DNA from: a virus
IMG/VR virus record: IMGVR_UViG_3300042352_001346
Span: 1 to 64,000 of that record
Length of the DNA: 64,000 nucleotides
Reading direction: 5' to 3' (one strand)
Shown: one piece after another, positions 37,400 to 45,933 of the stretch
Layout: every line of letters starts with the position of its first letter
Numbering within the stretch: the stretch's first letter is position 1
The notes under the pieces: model-generated
The model's input: only the letters and a program-made list of their open reading frames with translations
Told to the model about the DNA's origin: nothing
The model's database searches: none
Position numbers and translations under genes: made by a program

Positions 37400-37984
37400 A
37401 TGAATGTTGTAGAAAAAATTAAAAAAACGTATGAGTTTTTTAGTAGAATTGTAATATCTGATGAAAGCTTTAAATTTAAACAAGATTATACAGAATATTT
37501 GACTTTGGAGTCATTTGTTAAGAGAATTAATAAAGATTATTCTTCTTATGGTAATACATTTTTATTTAATTATTTTTGTTTTCAATTTTCTTACTGGAAT
37601 AGTAAAAATTTTACTAAATCCAAATTACCTAAATTACCCAATCTTACATGGATTATTGGTAAAAAAGCTTATGATAGATGGAATAATAAAAATGAAAATT
37701 GGAAATTTTTTATTGATAGAGATTTTTTAAGTAAAAATAAAAAAATTACAAGAAATAGATTAATTATTGCTTTATTAGAAGATAAAGTTGAAATAAATGT
37801 TGAAGTAATTAATATTTTAGAAAATCAAAATAAGAAAAAATATTATAATACTCCAATGGGATTAGCTTATTGTTTGGAAACTACAACATTATTTAATGAA
37901 AAAAGTAATTTGTGTTTAGAATGTAATAGTAAAAATGCTTGTAAAGCATTATTAGATAATTTAACTAATAAAAATGTATGTTAA
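37400..37984 (+). CDS. Hypothetical protein with C-terminal cysteine cluster
   Basis: 194 residues. Helical N-terminus; aromatic Trp/Tyr/Phe-rich centre; the C-terminus holds CLECNSKNAC (about residues 175-184), which together with nearby C163 and the final Cys could bind zinc or an iron-sulfur group. No family recognised. First gene of the operon that ends in the large terminase. Confidence 0.6.
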   Translation: MNVVEKIKKTYEFFSRIVISDESFKFKQDYTEYLTLESFVKRINKDYSSYGNTFLFNYFCFQFSYWNSKNFTKSKLPKLPNLTWIIGKKAYDRWNNKNENWKFFIDRDFLSKNKKITRNRLIIALLEDKVEINVEVINILENQNKKKYYNTPMGLAYCLETTTLFNEKSNLCLECNSKNACKALLDNLTNKNVC

Positions 37985-38274
37985 ATATTTATTATAAAGC
38001 CTATCAAGTTGAAAGTATTTATGATGGAAAAGGTCAATTTATAACTAGATTAGGTGAACCTATTTTAGATGAAGAGTTTAAATATAAAGAAGATTTATAT
38101 TTAAAATTAGATAAACATTTTAAAAGTTTAGATATTGAAGAGAAATTTGAAATAGCTATTATTGAACTTGTAAATTATAAAAATGATGTCAGTAAACAAG
38201 GAACCTTGCAAGGGCAAGGAGGGAATGTGCAACAATACTCTAATAGTCAACAAGAGATACCATTTGTGTCCTAA
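37978..38274 (+). CDS. Hypothetical small protein overlapping the HNH gene
   Basis: 98 residues, starting 7 nt inside the previous gene and ending 92 nt inside the next. The first ~70 residues (acidic, helical) look like a normal protein; the last ~28 (QGQGGNVQQYSNSQQ...) are low-complexity and read over the zinc-motif codons of the HNH gene. Either a true overlapping gene or one with a dispensable tail. Confidence 0.5.
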   Translation: MLNIYYKAYQVESIYDGKGQFITRLGEPILDEEFKYKEDLYLKLDKHFKSLDIEEKFEIAIIELVNYKNDVSKQGTLQGQGGNVQQYSNSQQEIPFVS

Positions 38275-38689
38275 TTGTAATGCTGATAGATTAAATAAAA
38301 ATGCTTCTGCAATAATAAAAAAAGAAGAAAATGATGAAAAAGAAAGATTATTAAAAGAAGCTTATAAAATAGTTGATGCAAGAGAACAAATTTGTTCTGG
38401 TTGTGGACAAGTACAACATTTAAGTAGGTCGCATATTATCAGACGTAGTAAAAATAGTGATTTAATAGCAGAACCTGATAATATTGTTTTAGATTGTTTA
38501 TTTAGAATAAATCCTGATAAATTTGGTAATGAAGGTTGTCATTCTAGATGGGAATCTAATAATATTGAGAAAATGTTAACTTTAAACAATTTTCAAGAAA
38601 GAATGAATTATTTAAAGTATAATGATAAAAGTATATATAATACTCTTTTAGATAAATATAATTTATGGCGGAACAAACAGCAACAATAA
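38183..38689 (+). CDS. HNH-type zinc-binding endonuclease-like protein
   Basis: 168 residues. It contains an N-terminal Cys set (CKGKEGMC ... CPNC), then ICSGCGQVQHLSRSHIIRRSKN, NIVLDC and EGCHSRWE, which is the layout of an HNH nuclease (H in SHII, later C-x-x-C and the CHSRW end). HNH proteins next to the terminase assist cleavage in several HK97-like phages. Its start, inside the previous gene, is fixed by the first Cys pair. It overlaps the next gene by 25 nt. Confidence 0.7.
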   Translation: MMSVNKEPCKGKEGMCNNTLIVNKRYHLCPNCNADRLNKNASAIIKKEENDEKERLLKEAYKIVDAREQICSGCGQVQHLSRSHIIRRSKNSDLIAEPDNIVLDCLFRINPDKFGNEGCHSRWESNNIEKMLTLNNFQERMNYLKYNDKSIYNTLLDKYNLWRNKQQQ

Positions 38690-39108
38690 TAAAAATATTT
38701 AGAGAATTATCTACAATAGCACACATGTTAGAAGATGATTATCTTAAAAGTATTTTAGATAAAGTTGAATTAATTTCAGAAGAAGATTTATTAAAAGCAT
38801 TAAAAACTTATATTATTGATTTTGATTCATCAATAGATGATGAAGAAGAAGATAAATATAAACGTAAATGGATTAGAATTGGAATGAATTTATTTGAAAC
38901 CAAATTTTTAAATGAGGTTGGTATTAGAGATGAATTTCCACAATTTGGTGAAGAAATGTTATATTATATTATTATTAATGAAACAACTAATGTTGATTTT
39001 TCAATACAAAATAAAAAAATATTATTTCCATCCAAAGAAGAACGTGATACTGAATTTGAAAAAATAGCATCAAGATTAGATAAATTAAATATTGTAGTAA
39101 AATCTTAA
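38665..39108 (+). CDS. Hypothetical acidic protein in the packaging operon
   Basis: 147 residues, acidic, helical (IFRELSTIAHMLEDDYLKSILDKVEL...), with a centre rich in Asp/Glu (SSIDDEEEDKYKRK). It sits between the HNH gene and the DnaQ-like gene, so a small-terminase-like role is conceivable, but no helix-turn-helix is evident. Unknown function. Confidence 0.55.
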   Translation: MAEQTATIIKIFRELSTIAHMLEDDYLKSILDKVELISEEDLLKALKTYIIDFDSSIDDEEEDKYKRKWIRIGMNLFETKFLNEVGIRDEFPQFGEEMLYYIIINETTNVDFSIQNKKILFPSKEERDTEFEKIASRLDKLNIVVKS

Positions 39109-39118
39109 ATTGTAAAAT

Positions 39119-39823
39119 ATGGCAGCAAAACATAATCATGACTTTATTGTTATGGATTTAGAAACAGGTGGTATGAATCCTAGAAAGCATCCTATCTGTT
39201 CAATTGCTTTAATAGTTTTAAATAATGATTTAGAAGAGCAAGAAAAATATTCAGCTTTTATAAAACCTTATAATTCTGAATTAATTTATACAGAAGAAGC
39301 TTATGAAGTTCATGGTTTAACTAAAGAATTTTTAGAAAAAGATGGTAAAGATATTAAAGTAGTATTTAAAGAAATATGTGCTATATTTAAAAAATATAAA
39401 CATTATTTTTATAAACCAATTTTAGTAGGTCATAATTTATCTAAATTTGATATTGGTGGAGGTATTAATAATATGATACCTGGTAAAAATGATTTTTTAG
39501 GTGGTTTTTTATCTTATATGTGGGAAGAAATGTTTAAAGATAATATTTATAACTATGTTGAAAATTTTATTTTTGATACATTATTTTATGCTAAATTTTG
39601 TTTAAAAGATGCTCAAGAAAATGATATTGATGTATCAGATATTAAACTTGTTACGTTATGTGAATTATTTGGTATTCAAGCATCTGATGCTCATGATGCT
39701 AGTAATGATGTTGAAATGAATAAAGAATTATTTAAATTTTTTATGAATTATTTGAAAGGTAATAAAGATATTATTAATAAAGAACAAAAAACAAAAGCAA
39801 GGATTAATTTTCATATAGGTTAA
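39119..39823 (+). CDS. DnaQ-like 3'-5' exonuclease (DEDDh)
   Basis: 234 residues. The ribonuclease T / DnaQ fold is visible: VMDLETGG (D13, E15), VGHNLSKFD (N106, D111) and SDAHDASNDVEM (H192, D197), the four acidic residues plus His of DEDDh exonucleases. It probably degrades ssDNA or RNA 3' ends. As the phage DNA polymerase at 56984 has lost its PHP-site ligands, this enzyme is a candidate proofreading partner, though it is encoded beside the terminase. The leader AATTGTAAAATATG precedes the start. Confidence 0.8.
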   Translation: MAAKHNHDFIVMDLETGGMNPRKHPICSIALIVLNNDLEEQEKYSAFIKPYNSELIYTEEAYEVHGLTKEFLEKDGKDIKVVFKEICAIFKKYKHYFYKPILVGHNLSKFDIGGGINNMIPGKNDFLGGFLSYMWEEMFKDNIYNYVENFIFDTLFYAKFCLKDAQENDIDVSDIKLVTLCELFGIQASDAHDASNDVEMNKELFKFFMNYLKGNKDIINKEQKTKARINFHIG

Positions 39824-39824
39824 T

Positions 39825-41492
39825 ATGTCTGCAATAGGTGGTTCAGTATATAATACATATAAATCTTTAAGTATAACTCAAGTTACTAATGTTTTTAAAC
39901 AAGTAGAAGAGATTATTAGCTTAATGGATGATTATGCTGTGAAAGAAATATTTTCCGGTAATGAAAAAGATATAGATAAACTTCTTGATGTAATGTTTGA
40001 AACTACAAAAGAAGCTTTATATTTTAATCAAGGTCCTATAAAATCACATTCATTTGGTTATTTAGATAAATTAACTGACCAATTTGATGAACAGTTAAAA
40101 ATACGTAGTTTTAATTATTTTATAACTTCTGTATTACCTACTTTTGAAATGTCTTTCCACCATTTAGAATGGGGAAATTTAGTTCAATTATATAGATTTC
40201 TATGTATAGAAGCTGCTCGTGACCATTCTAAAAGTTTTACATTTAGTTTTGCATATCCATTATGGAAACTTTATAGATATAGACGTGAAAATTTTGGAAT
40301 ACGTAATTATGAAAATTTATTAAATAAAAAAGGAATGATTATTACCAATGAACATTCATTGGCTAAAGATTTTCTTAAAATAATATCAGATGAAGTTGAA
40401 AGTAATCCAATATTAAGAGAAAAAATTTATTGTAAAAATACTTGGGGTAAAGAAGAAATTACTACTCAACAAGGTGCTGAATTAAAAGTAAAAGGTGCAG
40501 GTTCAGCGTTACGTGGACGTCACCCTGGTTGGATGGTTATAGATGATTTTTTAAATGATGAAGTATTATATTCTCCAATACAAAATACAAAATATAATAG
40601 TTTCTTTCAATCAGTAATTATGAATATGATTGTTCCAAAAGGACAAATCATAGTTGTAGGTACACCTTATACTGAAAATGACCTTTATTCTGTACTTAAA
40701 AAAGATAAACGTTGGAGAGTATTTGAATATCCTGCTATATTTCCTGATGGTAGATTACTCTGGCCTACACGTTATACATTACAAGAAATACTTGATAAAA
40801 AAGAATCACAAGGTAATATAATTTTTTCAAGAGAAATACTTGTTAGACCAATTGCTAGTGATAGTTCAATTTTTCCTTGGAAAATATTAGAAACAAGTTT
40901 CATAAATATGGGAGAAATAAAGTTAGTTGAAAACTTTTATTCTCATCCTATGAAATTTAAGAAAATAGTAATGGGTTGTGACTTTGCTATTAGTTCAGAA
41001 GTTGGAGCCGATTATTCTGTATTTACTACAATAGGTATTGATGATTTAGATAATTATTGGTTATTAAATCAATGGACAGGTAAAGGTGTTAGCTATAATG
41101 AACAAATAGCTAAAATGAAAGAATTATATAGAAACTTCAAACATAATTTAATTATGTGTGAAGATAATGCTTTTCAAAGTGTTATGTTGGGATTAGCTAA
41201 GGAAGCAGGTATAAAAGTAGTACCACATACAACAGGTGTTAATAAATATGATTTGAAAACAGGACTTCCTGGTCTTGCTACTTTATTTGAACAAGGACGT
41301 ATGAAGTTACCTCGTGGTGATGAATATAGTAAAAATGTAAGTAATGAAATTTGTACCCAATTAAATAGTTTTACTTTTATGGAAAATAAAATTAAATCTG
41401 TAGCACAACATGACGACCAAGCTATGAGTATCTGGATTGCAGTTAAAGCTGCTAGTTATGTTACAAAAAACTTCAATTATGGGTTCTTATAA
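39825..41492 (+). CDS. Terminase large subunit
   Basis: 555 residues. ATPase part: an atypical Walker A-like region around 125-135 (IEAARDHSKSFTF) and Walker B WMVIDDF (about 236-242), followed by VVGTPYTEND coupling motif. Nuclease part: an RNase-H-like core with VMGCDFAIS (about 382-391), MCEDNAF (about 445-451) and HDDQAMSIWIA near the C-terminus, supplying the three metal-binding acids. It is the motor that fills the prohead. It follows the exonuclease gene after one base. Confidence 0.85.
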   Translation: MSAIGGSVYNTYKSLSITQVTNVFKQVEEIISLMDDYAVKEIFSGNEKDIDKLLDVMFETTKEALYFNQGPIKSHSFGYLDKLTDQFDEQLKIRSFNYFITSVLPTFEMSFHHLEWGNLVQLYRFLCIEAARDHSKSFTFSFAYPLWKLYRYRRENFGIRNYENLLNKKGMIITNEHSLAKDFLKIISDEVESNPILREKIYCKNTWGKEEITTQQGAELKVKGAGSALRGRHPGWMVIDDFLNDEVLYSPIQNTKYNSFFQSVIMNMIVPKGQIIVVGTPYTENDLYSVLKKDKRWRVFEYPAIFPDGRLLWPTRYTLQEILDKKESQGNIIFSREILVRPIASDSSIFPWKILETSFINMGEIKLVENFYSHPMKFKKIVMGCDFAISSEVGADYSVFTTIGIDDLDNYWLLNQWTGKGVSYNEQIAKMKELYRNFKHNLIMCEDNAFQSVMLGLAKEAGIKVVPHTTGVNKYDLKTGLPGLATLFEQGRMKLPRGDEYSKNVSNEICTQLNSFTFMENKIKSVAQHDDQAMSIWIAVKAASYVTKNFNYGFL

Positions 41493-41511
41493 TACTAAAA
41501 TTAAAGAAAAA

Positions 41512-41544
41512 TTTGGAAATTTAAAATTTTCTTCGTACATTTTG
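41512..41544 (+). promoter_or_regulatory. Bacteroidota-type promoter for the secreted protein
   Basis: TTTGG at 41512-41516, a 19-nt spacer ending TTCG, and TACATTTTG (one base longer than TAnnTTTG) at 41536-41544. The 65-nt leader before the ATG at 41610 is the longest of the set. Confidence 0.65.
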
Positions 41545-41609
41545 TGTCGCAAAAGGTTAACGACCTTAAAAATCAAATCAAAAATTAATTAATCACAAAA
41601 ACAAAAAAC

Positions 41610-42059
41610 ATGAAAAAAACAATTGTTTTGATGTTTATGGCTGTATTCAGCCTAGTTGCCTATAATGGCATTGCTTCTTACAAACCTGATAAGTTTGAAG
41701 TGCAAAAAGAAGTAAGTAATGTTCAACTTGAACAAGTTTACTCTTTTGAAAATATAAATCAAGTAGTAGTTTTTGAAAGAACTTCTATTCAAGATGAAAG
41801 TTTTACAAAAGTAGAAAATTTTAGACCTGTAGAAGATGTAGGTTTAATTAAGTATCAAAATATTTATATTAATAAAGAAATAATTACTGCCGTTCATTTA
41901 TACTTAACCCAACTTAAATTTGCCTTTATAGACCCTGGACTAAATTTAACAGTTGTTAGTATATATAATGAAAATAAAACTACTGAAATTAATAAATTAC
42001 TTGATACACCCTACCCACCTGGCTTATTTTTAAAACAAAATTCTAAAAATAATATTTAA
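41610..42059 (+). CDS. Small secreted protein, moron-like unit
   Basis: 149 residues with a clean signal peptide (MKKTIVLMFMAVFSLVAYNGIA, cleavage expected near residue 22) and no later membrane span. The mature part is a beta/alpha mix of no known family. It has its own promoter upstream and a strong terminator downstream and is inserted between the terminase and helicase genes, the layout of a moron. A periplasmic or surface role such as superinfection exclusion is inferred only from this layout. Confidence 0.65.
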   Translation: MKKTIVLMFMAVFSLVAYNGIASYKPDKFEVQKEVSNVQLEQVYSFENINQVVVFERTSIQDESFTKVENFRPVEDVGLIKYQNIYINKEIITAVHLYLTQLKFAFIDPGLNLTVVSIYNENKTTEINKLLDTPYPPGLFLKQNSKNNI

Positions 42060-42083
42060 GTTGCCTGTTTAATAATAGATCTA

Positions 42084-42120
42084 AAAATGCTATCCATTTA
42101 TAATTATGGATAGCATTTTT
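42084..42120 (+). terminator. Rho-independent terminator
   Basis: AAAATGCTATCCAT and ATGGATAGCATTTT pair perfectly over 14 bp around the loop TTATAATT, ending in TTTTT. It closes the moron-like transcript before the helicase promoter. Confidence 0.9.
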
Positions 42121-42134
42121 GTATAAAAGAAAAA

Positions 42135-42166
42135 TTTGGAGATTTTCTCTTTTTTTCGTACCTTCG
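42135..42166 (+). promoter_or_regulatory. Bacteroidota-type promoter for the helicase gene
   Basis: TTTGG at 42135-42139, a 19-nt spacer and TACCTTCG at 42159-42166. The transcript leader ends in AATTGTAAAAAATG directly at the start codon. Confidence 0.7.
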
Positions 42167-42229
42167 CAGGAGAAATTAAGAATACAAATATATTAATTTC
42201 TAATTGTAAATTAACTAAAATTGTAAAAA

Positions 42230-43822
42230 ATGACTCCTTCTCCACTTCAACAAAACATTGCTAATTGTTTTTCAAATGAAAATTGTAATATTGTAATTGA
42301 TGCTTTAGCTGGTTCAGGTAAAACAACTTTACTTAAAATATTATCTAATTTAATTCCTGCTGATGAAAAAGCAGCATTTTCAGCTTTTAATAAATCAATT
42401 GCTGATGAATTAAAAGAAAAAATCTCAAAACCAAATGTTGAGATTGGAACTATGCATAGTTTTGGTTGGAAAGCAATTATTAGAACTTATCTTAAACCTG
42501 TTGTTAAAAATAACAAAATTGGAGATATTTGTTATAATTTTTTACCATCATGGTCTGCATCAGATGGTGTACAATTAGGTGCTGATTATTTACAAAAAAT
42601 TAAAAAAATAGTTGATTTAGCTAGATTAAGTTTAGCTGATACAGAAGTAGCTTTAGAAGCTATTGCTGAAAGACATGATATTGAATTAACAAATGGTGAA
42701 TGTAAAAGAGCATTAGAAGTGTTAAGAATATCTAATCAAGATAAAAAGAATTTTGATTTTACAGATATGATTTATATTGCAGCAACTGACCCAAGAGTTA
42801 AGTTGAATAAATATAATCATTTTTTTGTTGATGAATGTCAAGATTTGAGTCTTGCTCAACAATTAATGATTGAAAAATCATTATTGCCAGGTGGAAGATT
42901 TGTAGCTGTAGGTGATAAAAGACAAGCAATTTATGGTTTTGCAGGTGCTGATTCTGAAAGTTTTGAAACACTTTGCAATAAACCAAATACACTTGTTTTA
43001 CCTCTTTCTGTAAATTATCGTTGTGCTAAATCTATTATTAAACTTGCTCAAAGTTTAGTACCAAATATTCAAGCACATGATGGTGCTATAGAAGGTTTAA
43101 TTGATTTTACAGCTTCATATAGAAATATTAAGCAAGGTGATTTTGTACTTTGTAGAAATACTGCTCCATTAGTTAAATTATGTTTGCAATTTATTCGTGA
43201 AGGTAGAAAAGCTTATGTTAAAGGTGGTGATATAGGTACAAATTTATTAAATATTATTAAAAAATCAAAAGCTGATACTATTGAAGAATTAAAAAGTAAA
43301 TTAACTGATGAATTATTTAAAATATTTGATAAGTTAAAAAAGAAATTTCCATACCTTAGTGATGAAGATATTAAAGCTGAAAATGCATATTTTTTATTTT
43401 ATGAAAAAAGATTAGTTATTAATACTATAATTAATAGTGGTGTTAATATTAAATCTGTTCAAGATGTTAGTAATTGTATAGCAAGTATTTTTGCTGATGA
43501 AAAAGAAGGTATAATATTTTCAACTGTACATAAAGCAAAAGGTTTAGAATCAAATAATGTTTATATTATATGTCCGGAACTTATGCCATCTAAACGTGCT
43601 AAAAAACAATGGCAAAAAGAACAAGAGCAAAATTTAATATATGTAGCTTATACAAGAGCAAAACAATATTTAGGTTTTGTTACTGATTTTGAATTTCAAA
43701 AGAAGAAAAAAGTTGATTATAATACAGAAGATGTAACTGGTACTATGATGGAAGATGATAATAATATAGATGAACATTTAGTTATAAATAATAATGATTT
43801 TGGTTCTAAAAGTATATTATAA
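42230..43822 (+). CDS. UvrD/Rep-like superfamily 1 DNA helicase
   Basis: 530 residues with the SF1A motif series: Walker A DALAGSGKTTLLK (about 24-36), motif Ia-type TMHSFGW, Walker B FFVDECQDL (about 200-208), motif III VGDKRQAIYGFAGAD, motif IV VNYRCAKSI, motif V FSTVHKAKGLESNNVYI and motif VI YVAYTRAKQYLGFV. It should translocate 3'-5' on ssDNA and act in replication or repair. The acidic C-terminal tail is a likely protein-contact site. It carries its own promoter. Confidence 0.85.
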   Translation: MTPSPLQQNIANCFSNENCNIVIDALAGSGKTTLLKILSNLIPADEKAAFSAFNKSIADELKEKISKPNVEIGTMHSFGWKAIIRTYLKPVVKNNKIGDICYNFLPSWSASDGVQLGADYLQKIKKIVDLARLSLADTEVALEAIAERHDIELTNGECKRALEVLRISNQDKKNFDFTDMIYIAATDPRVKLNKYNHFFVDECQDLSLAQQLMIEKSLLPGGRFVAVGDKRQAIYGFAGADSESFETLCNKPNTLVLPLSVNYRCAKSIIKLAQSLVPNIQAHDGAIEGLIDFTASYRNIKQGDFVLCRNTAPLVKLCLQFIREGRKAYVKGGDIGTNLLNIIKKSKADTIEELKSKLTDELFKIFDKLKKKFPYLSDEDIKAENAYFLFYEKRLVINTIINSGVNIKSVQDVSNCIASIFADEKEGIIFSTVHKAKGLESNNVYIICPELMPSKRAKKQWQKEQEQNLIYVAYTRAKQYLGFVTDFEFQKKKKVDYNTEDVTGTMMEDDNNIDEHLVINNNDFGSKSIL

Positions 43823-43829
43823 AATAAAA

Positions 43830-43861
43830 TTTGGTTAATTTAAAAATTTTTCATATCTTTG
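43830..43861 (+). promoter_or_regulatory. Bacteroidota-type promoter for the UV endonuclease gene
   Basis: TTTGG at 43830-43834, 19-nt spacer, TATCTTTG at 43854-43861, with the ATG at 43880. Confidence 0.7.
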
Positions 43862-43879
43862 TATAAATAAAATTGTAAC

Positions 43880-44782
43880 ATGTTTTCATATTGTTGTATT
43901 AATACAGAATTGCAAAAGCAAGGAATAACTACAAATCGTACTATACGTAAAGACCGTTTTGAAAAAGAAGGTTTAAAATTATGCGGTGAATTAGCTTTAG
44001 CTAATTTAACTGATTTAGTAAAAATTTTAAGTTGGAATAATGAAAATAATATAAAATGTTTTCGTTTAAGTTCAACTATATTTCCTTGGTCTAGTCAATA
44101 TAATATAGAAGATTTACCTAATTATAATTGTATAAAAGAACAATTAATATTTATAGGTAAATTTATTCAAATACATGATATTCGTGTATCTTTTCATCCT
44201 GACCATTTTTGTGTTTTAGGTTCAGATAGAGAAAAAATTGCTTTGAAAGCTGCAAAAGATATTAATTTTCATAGTCAATTATTTGATTTAATGGGATTAG
44301 AACAATCTCATAAGTATCCCATTAATATACATGTAGGTACTACAAAAGGTGGTAAAGAAAAAGCTGCTCTTAGATTTTGTATTGCTTATGAATTATATTT
44401 ATCCGAAGGAGCAAAGAAAAGATTTGTAGTTGAAAATGACGACCATCCTACAGAGTTTACTCCGGAAGATTTATACAATATGATTTGGCGTAAAATACAA
44501 ATTCCTATAACATTTGATTATTATCATAATAAATTAAATCCAGGCAAATTAAATGAAATGTCTGCTTTTAAATTATGTTATATGACTTGGAAAAATGTTA
44601 AACCTTTATTTCATTACTCAAGTTCAATGAGAGAAGAATATAAAGATAATGCTATAAAAATAACTGCTCATAGTAATTATATTTTAGAAGAAATTAATAT
44701 TTATTTAGATGTAGATATTGATTTAGAAGCAAAAATGAAAGAACAAGCAGTATTAAGGTATTTAAATACTTTTAATAAATAA
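43880..44782 (+). CDS. uvsE: UV damage endonuclease (UVDE/UvsE family)
   Basis: 300 residues, the usual core length. TIM-barrel UVDE signatures are present: SYCCIN at the N-terminus, CFRLSSTIFPW, RVSFHPDHF (two His ligands), NIHVGTTKGGKEKAA, RFVVENDDHPTEF, ITFDYYHNKLNP and a late LFHYSSS. Enzymes of this family nick DNA 5' of UV photoproducts and other lesions, giving the phage a light-damage repair route. The last base of the stop overlaps the next ATG. Confidence 0.85.
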   Translation: MFSYCCINTELQKQGITTNRTIRKDRFEKEGLKLCGELALANLTDLVKILSWNNENNIKCFRLSSTIFPWSSQYNIEDLPNYNCIKEQLIFIGKFIQIHDIRVSFHPDHFCVLGSDREKIALKAAKDINFHSQLFDLMGLEQSHKYPINIHVGTTKGGKEKAALRFCIAYELYLSEGAKKRFVVENDDHPTEFTPEDLYNMIWRKIQIPITFDYYHNKLNPGKLNEMSAFKLCYMTWKNVKPLFHYSSSMREEYKDNAIKITAHSNYILEEINIYLDVDIDLEAKMKEQAVLRYLNTFNK

Positions 44783-45621
44783 TGAAAATTTATATAGAAT
44801 ATCAAGCACTTTCAGATAGAGAAAATATAATTGCTGAAATATCTCTAGATAAAAATTTTTATGAAAAACTTGATAAAGAAGATAGATTTGGTAAATATTT
44901 ACAAGATACTTATGATTTAGAAATTATACAAGGGTGGGAGGTTTTTAATGAATCATTTACTGAAAGATTATATTCTCTTTTAGTACAAACTTTTAAAGAT
45001 AAAAATAAAATTGCTGATTTTTTAAAAGTTTGTCAAGAATTAAAAGATTATTTATTTAAATTTCCATATAATGAAAGAATTGAATTTTTAACAAAAATGT
45101 TTTCTCTATTATATAAAGCTTATAATCAAGGAGGTAATTTTGTTTTAAATCAAATTAATTCTGCCATAGATAAAGAAAAATTTGGAGAGTTTGAAAAATC
45201 TTCGTACCTTTGCGGTAATAAAAAAATTGTAAAAATGTCTAAGAATTGTAAATTTGTAAGAACTGTAGGACTTCAAAATCTAGAAGGTTATCATATTAAA
45301 GTAAAATGTTCTACTTGTGGCATTGAAGCTATTTATTTTCAAGAAAATGAAAATGATATTCGTTTATTTAATCCAATTACAAACGAATATGATATTAAAG
45401 TTGACTCAACAACTGTATGTGAAGGACAAAAGTATCTTGATGATAAGAAAAAATCAGATGCTTTAAAATCAATTCAAATACGTAAAGGTAGTACTGTAAA
45501 AACAAACGATTTTATAGGTAAAATTATAAAATATAATTCAAATGTTGATATTTGGATTGAAGCACATAATGGTCCTCAACCTATTAAAAAAGAACAAATT
45601 ATTGAATTAATAGAGTATTAA
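44782..45621 (+). CDS. Two-part hypothetical protein with an internal promoter
   Basis: 279 residues if read from 44782. The first ~133 residues are helical (for example FTERLYSLLVQTFKDKNKIADFLKVCQELKDYL). Codons 134-151 are the bases of a canonical promoter (45181-45212), and from Met152 a second, different domain begins with a Cys pair (KVKCSTCG). The frame is uninterrupted through the promoter. Either a true fusion plus a nested product exists, or two ancestral genes became joined when the stop of the first was lost. No family recognised. Confidence 0.6.
   Translation: MKIYIEYQALSDRENIIAEISLDKNFYEKLDKEDRFGKYLQDTYDLEIIQGWEVFNESFTERLYSLLVQTFKDKNKIADFLKVCQELKDYLFKFPYNERIEFLTKMFSLLYKAYNQGGNFVLNQINSAIDKEKFGEFEKSSYLCGNKKIVKMSKNCKFVRTVGLQNLEGYHIKVKCSTCGIEAIYFQENENDIRLFNPITNEYDIKVDSTTVCEGQKYLDDKKKSDALKSIQIRKGSTVKTNDFIGKIIKYNSNVDIWIEAHNGPQPIKKEQIIELIEY
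45181..45212 (+). promoter_or_regulatory. Promoter inside an open reading frame
   Basis: TTTGG at 45181-45185, a 19-nt spacer containing GAAAAATCTTCG, and TACCTTTG at 45205-45212. The element is as good as those between genes. It is followed by AATTGTAAAAATG, the standard leader end, at 45226-45237, pointing to a start at 45235. Confidence 0.8.
45235..45621 (+). CDS. Nested product: hypothetical protein with Cys pair
   Basis: 128 residues from ATG 45235, in the same frame as the longer gene starting at 44782. It has its own promoter and the typical leader. KVKCSTCG near residue 25 and TTVCEG near residue 75 may bind zinc; the C-terminal 45 residues (TVKTNDFIGKIIKYN...) look like a small beta barrel. 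By regulatory signals this is the more certain start. Confidence 0.7.
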   Translation: MSKNCKFVRTVGLQNLEGYHIKVKCSTCGIEAIYFQENENDIRLFNPITNEYDIKVDSTTVCEGQKYLDDKKKSDALKSIQIRKGSTVKTNDFIGKIIKYNSNVDIWIEAHNGPQPIKKEQIIELIEY

Positions 45622-45622
45622 T

Positions 45623-45760
45623 ATGTTAAAGAATATATTAGATAAATTTATACTTTGTTGGGGGTGTAGAAAAAAATTAACTATTAATTTTAAAAAAGGT
45701 GATACACAAATAGAAATAATTTGTACTTATTGTGATAAAATTAATAAAGTAAAATTATGA
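45623..45760 (+). CDS. Small zinc-ribbon protein
   Basis: 45 residues with CWGC and CTYC (residues about 12-15 and 35-38), a four-Cys zinc ribbon of the Com/rubredoxin-like kind found in many small phage proteins. The ATGA overlap with the next gene and the ATG three bases from the previous stop support a real gene. It may bind nucleic acid or a host RNA polymerase part; unproven. Confidence 0.6.
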   Translation: MLKNILDKFILCWGCRKKLTINFKKGDTQIEIICTYCDKINKVKL

Positions 45761-45933
45761 CTGTAGGTGAAGCAACTAAAAAACTTTTAAAACTTGGTTA
45801 TATTCAACTAAATCAAGTAGGTTCACATATTAAATTTGGTAAAGATAATGATAGAATTACTTTATTAAAAAGAAAAAGTGATAAAGAACTCGTTAATCCT
45901 GCAATTGTTAAAAAAATAAATTCATTAATATGA
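45757..45933 (+). CDS. HicA-like small protein
   Basis: 58 residues. The pattern KKLLKLGYIQLNQVGSHIKF, ITLLKRK and NPAIVKKI matches the dsRBD-like HicA/YcfA fold, where the His in GSH is the catalytic residue of the mRNA-interferase toxins. The flanking genes show no HicB antitoxin, so it may be an RNA-binding remnant or a phage effector. It overlaps both neighbours by four or fewer bases. Confidence 0.55.
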   Translation: MTVGEATKKLLKLGYIQLNQVGSHIKFGKDNDRITLLKRKSDKELVNPAIVKKINSLI

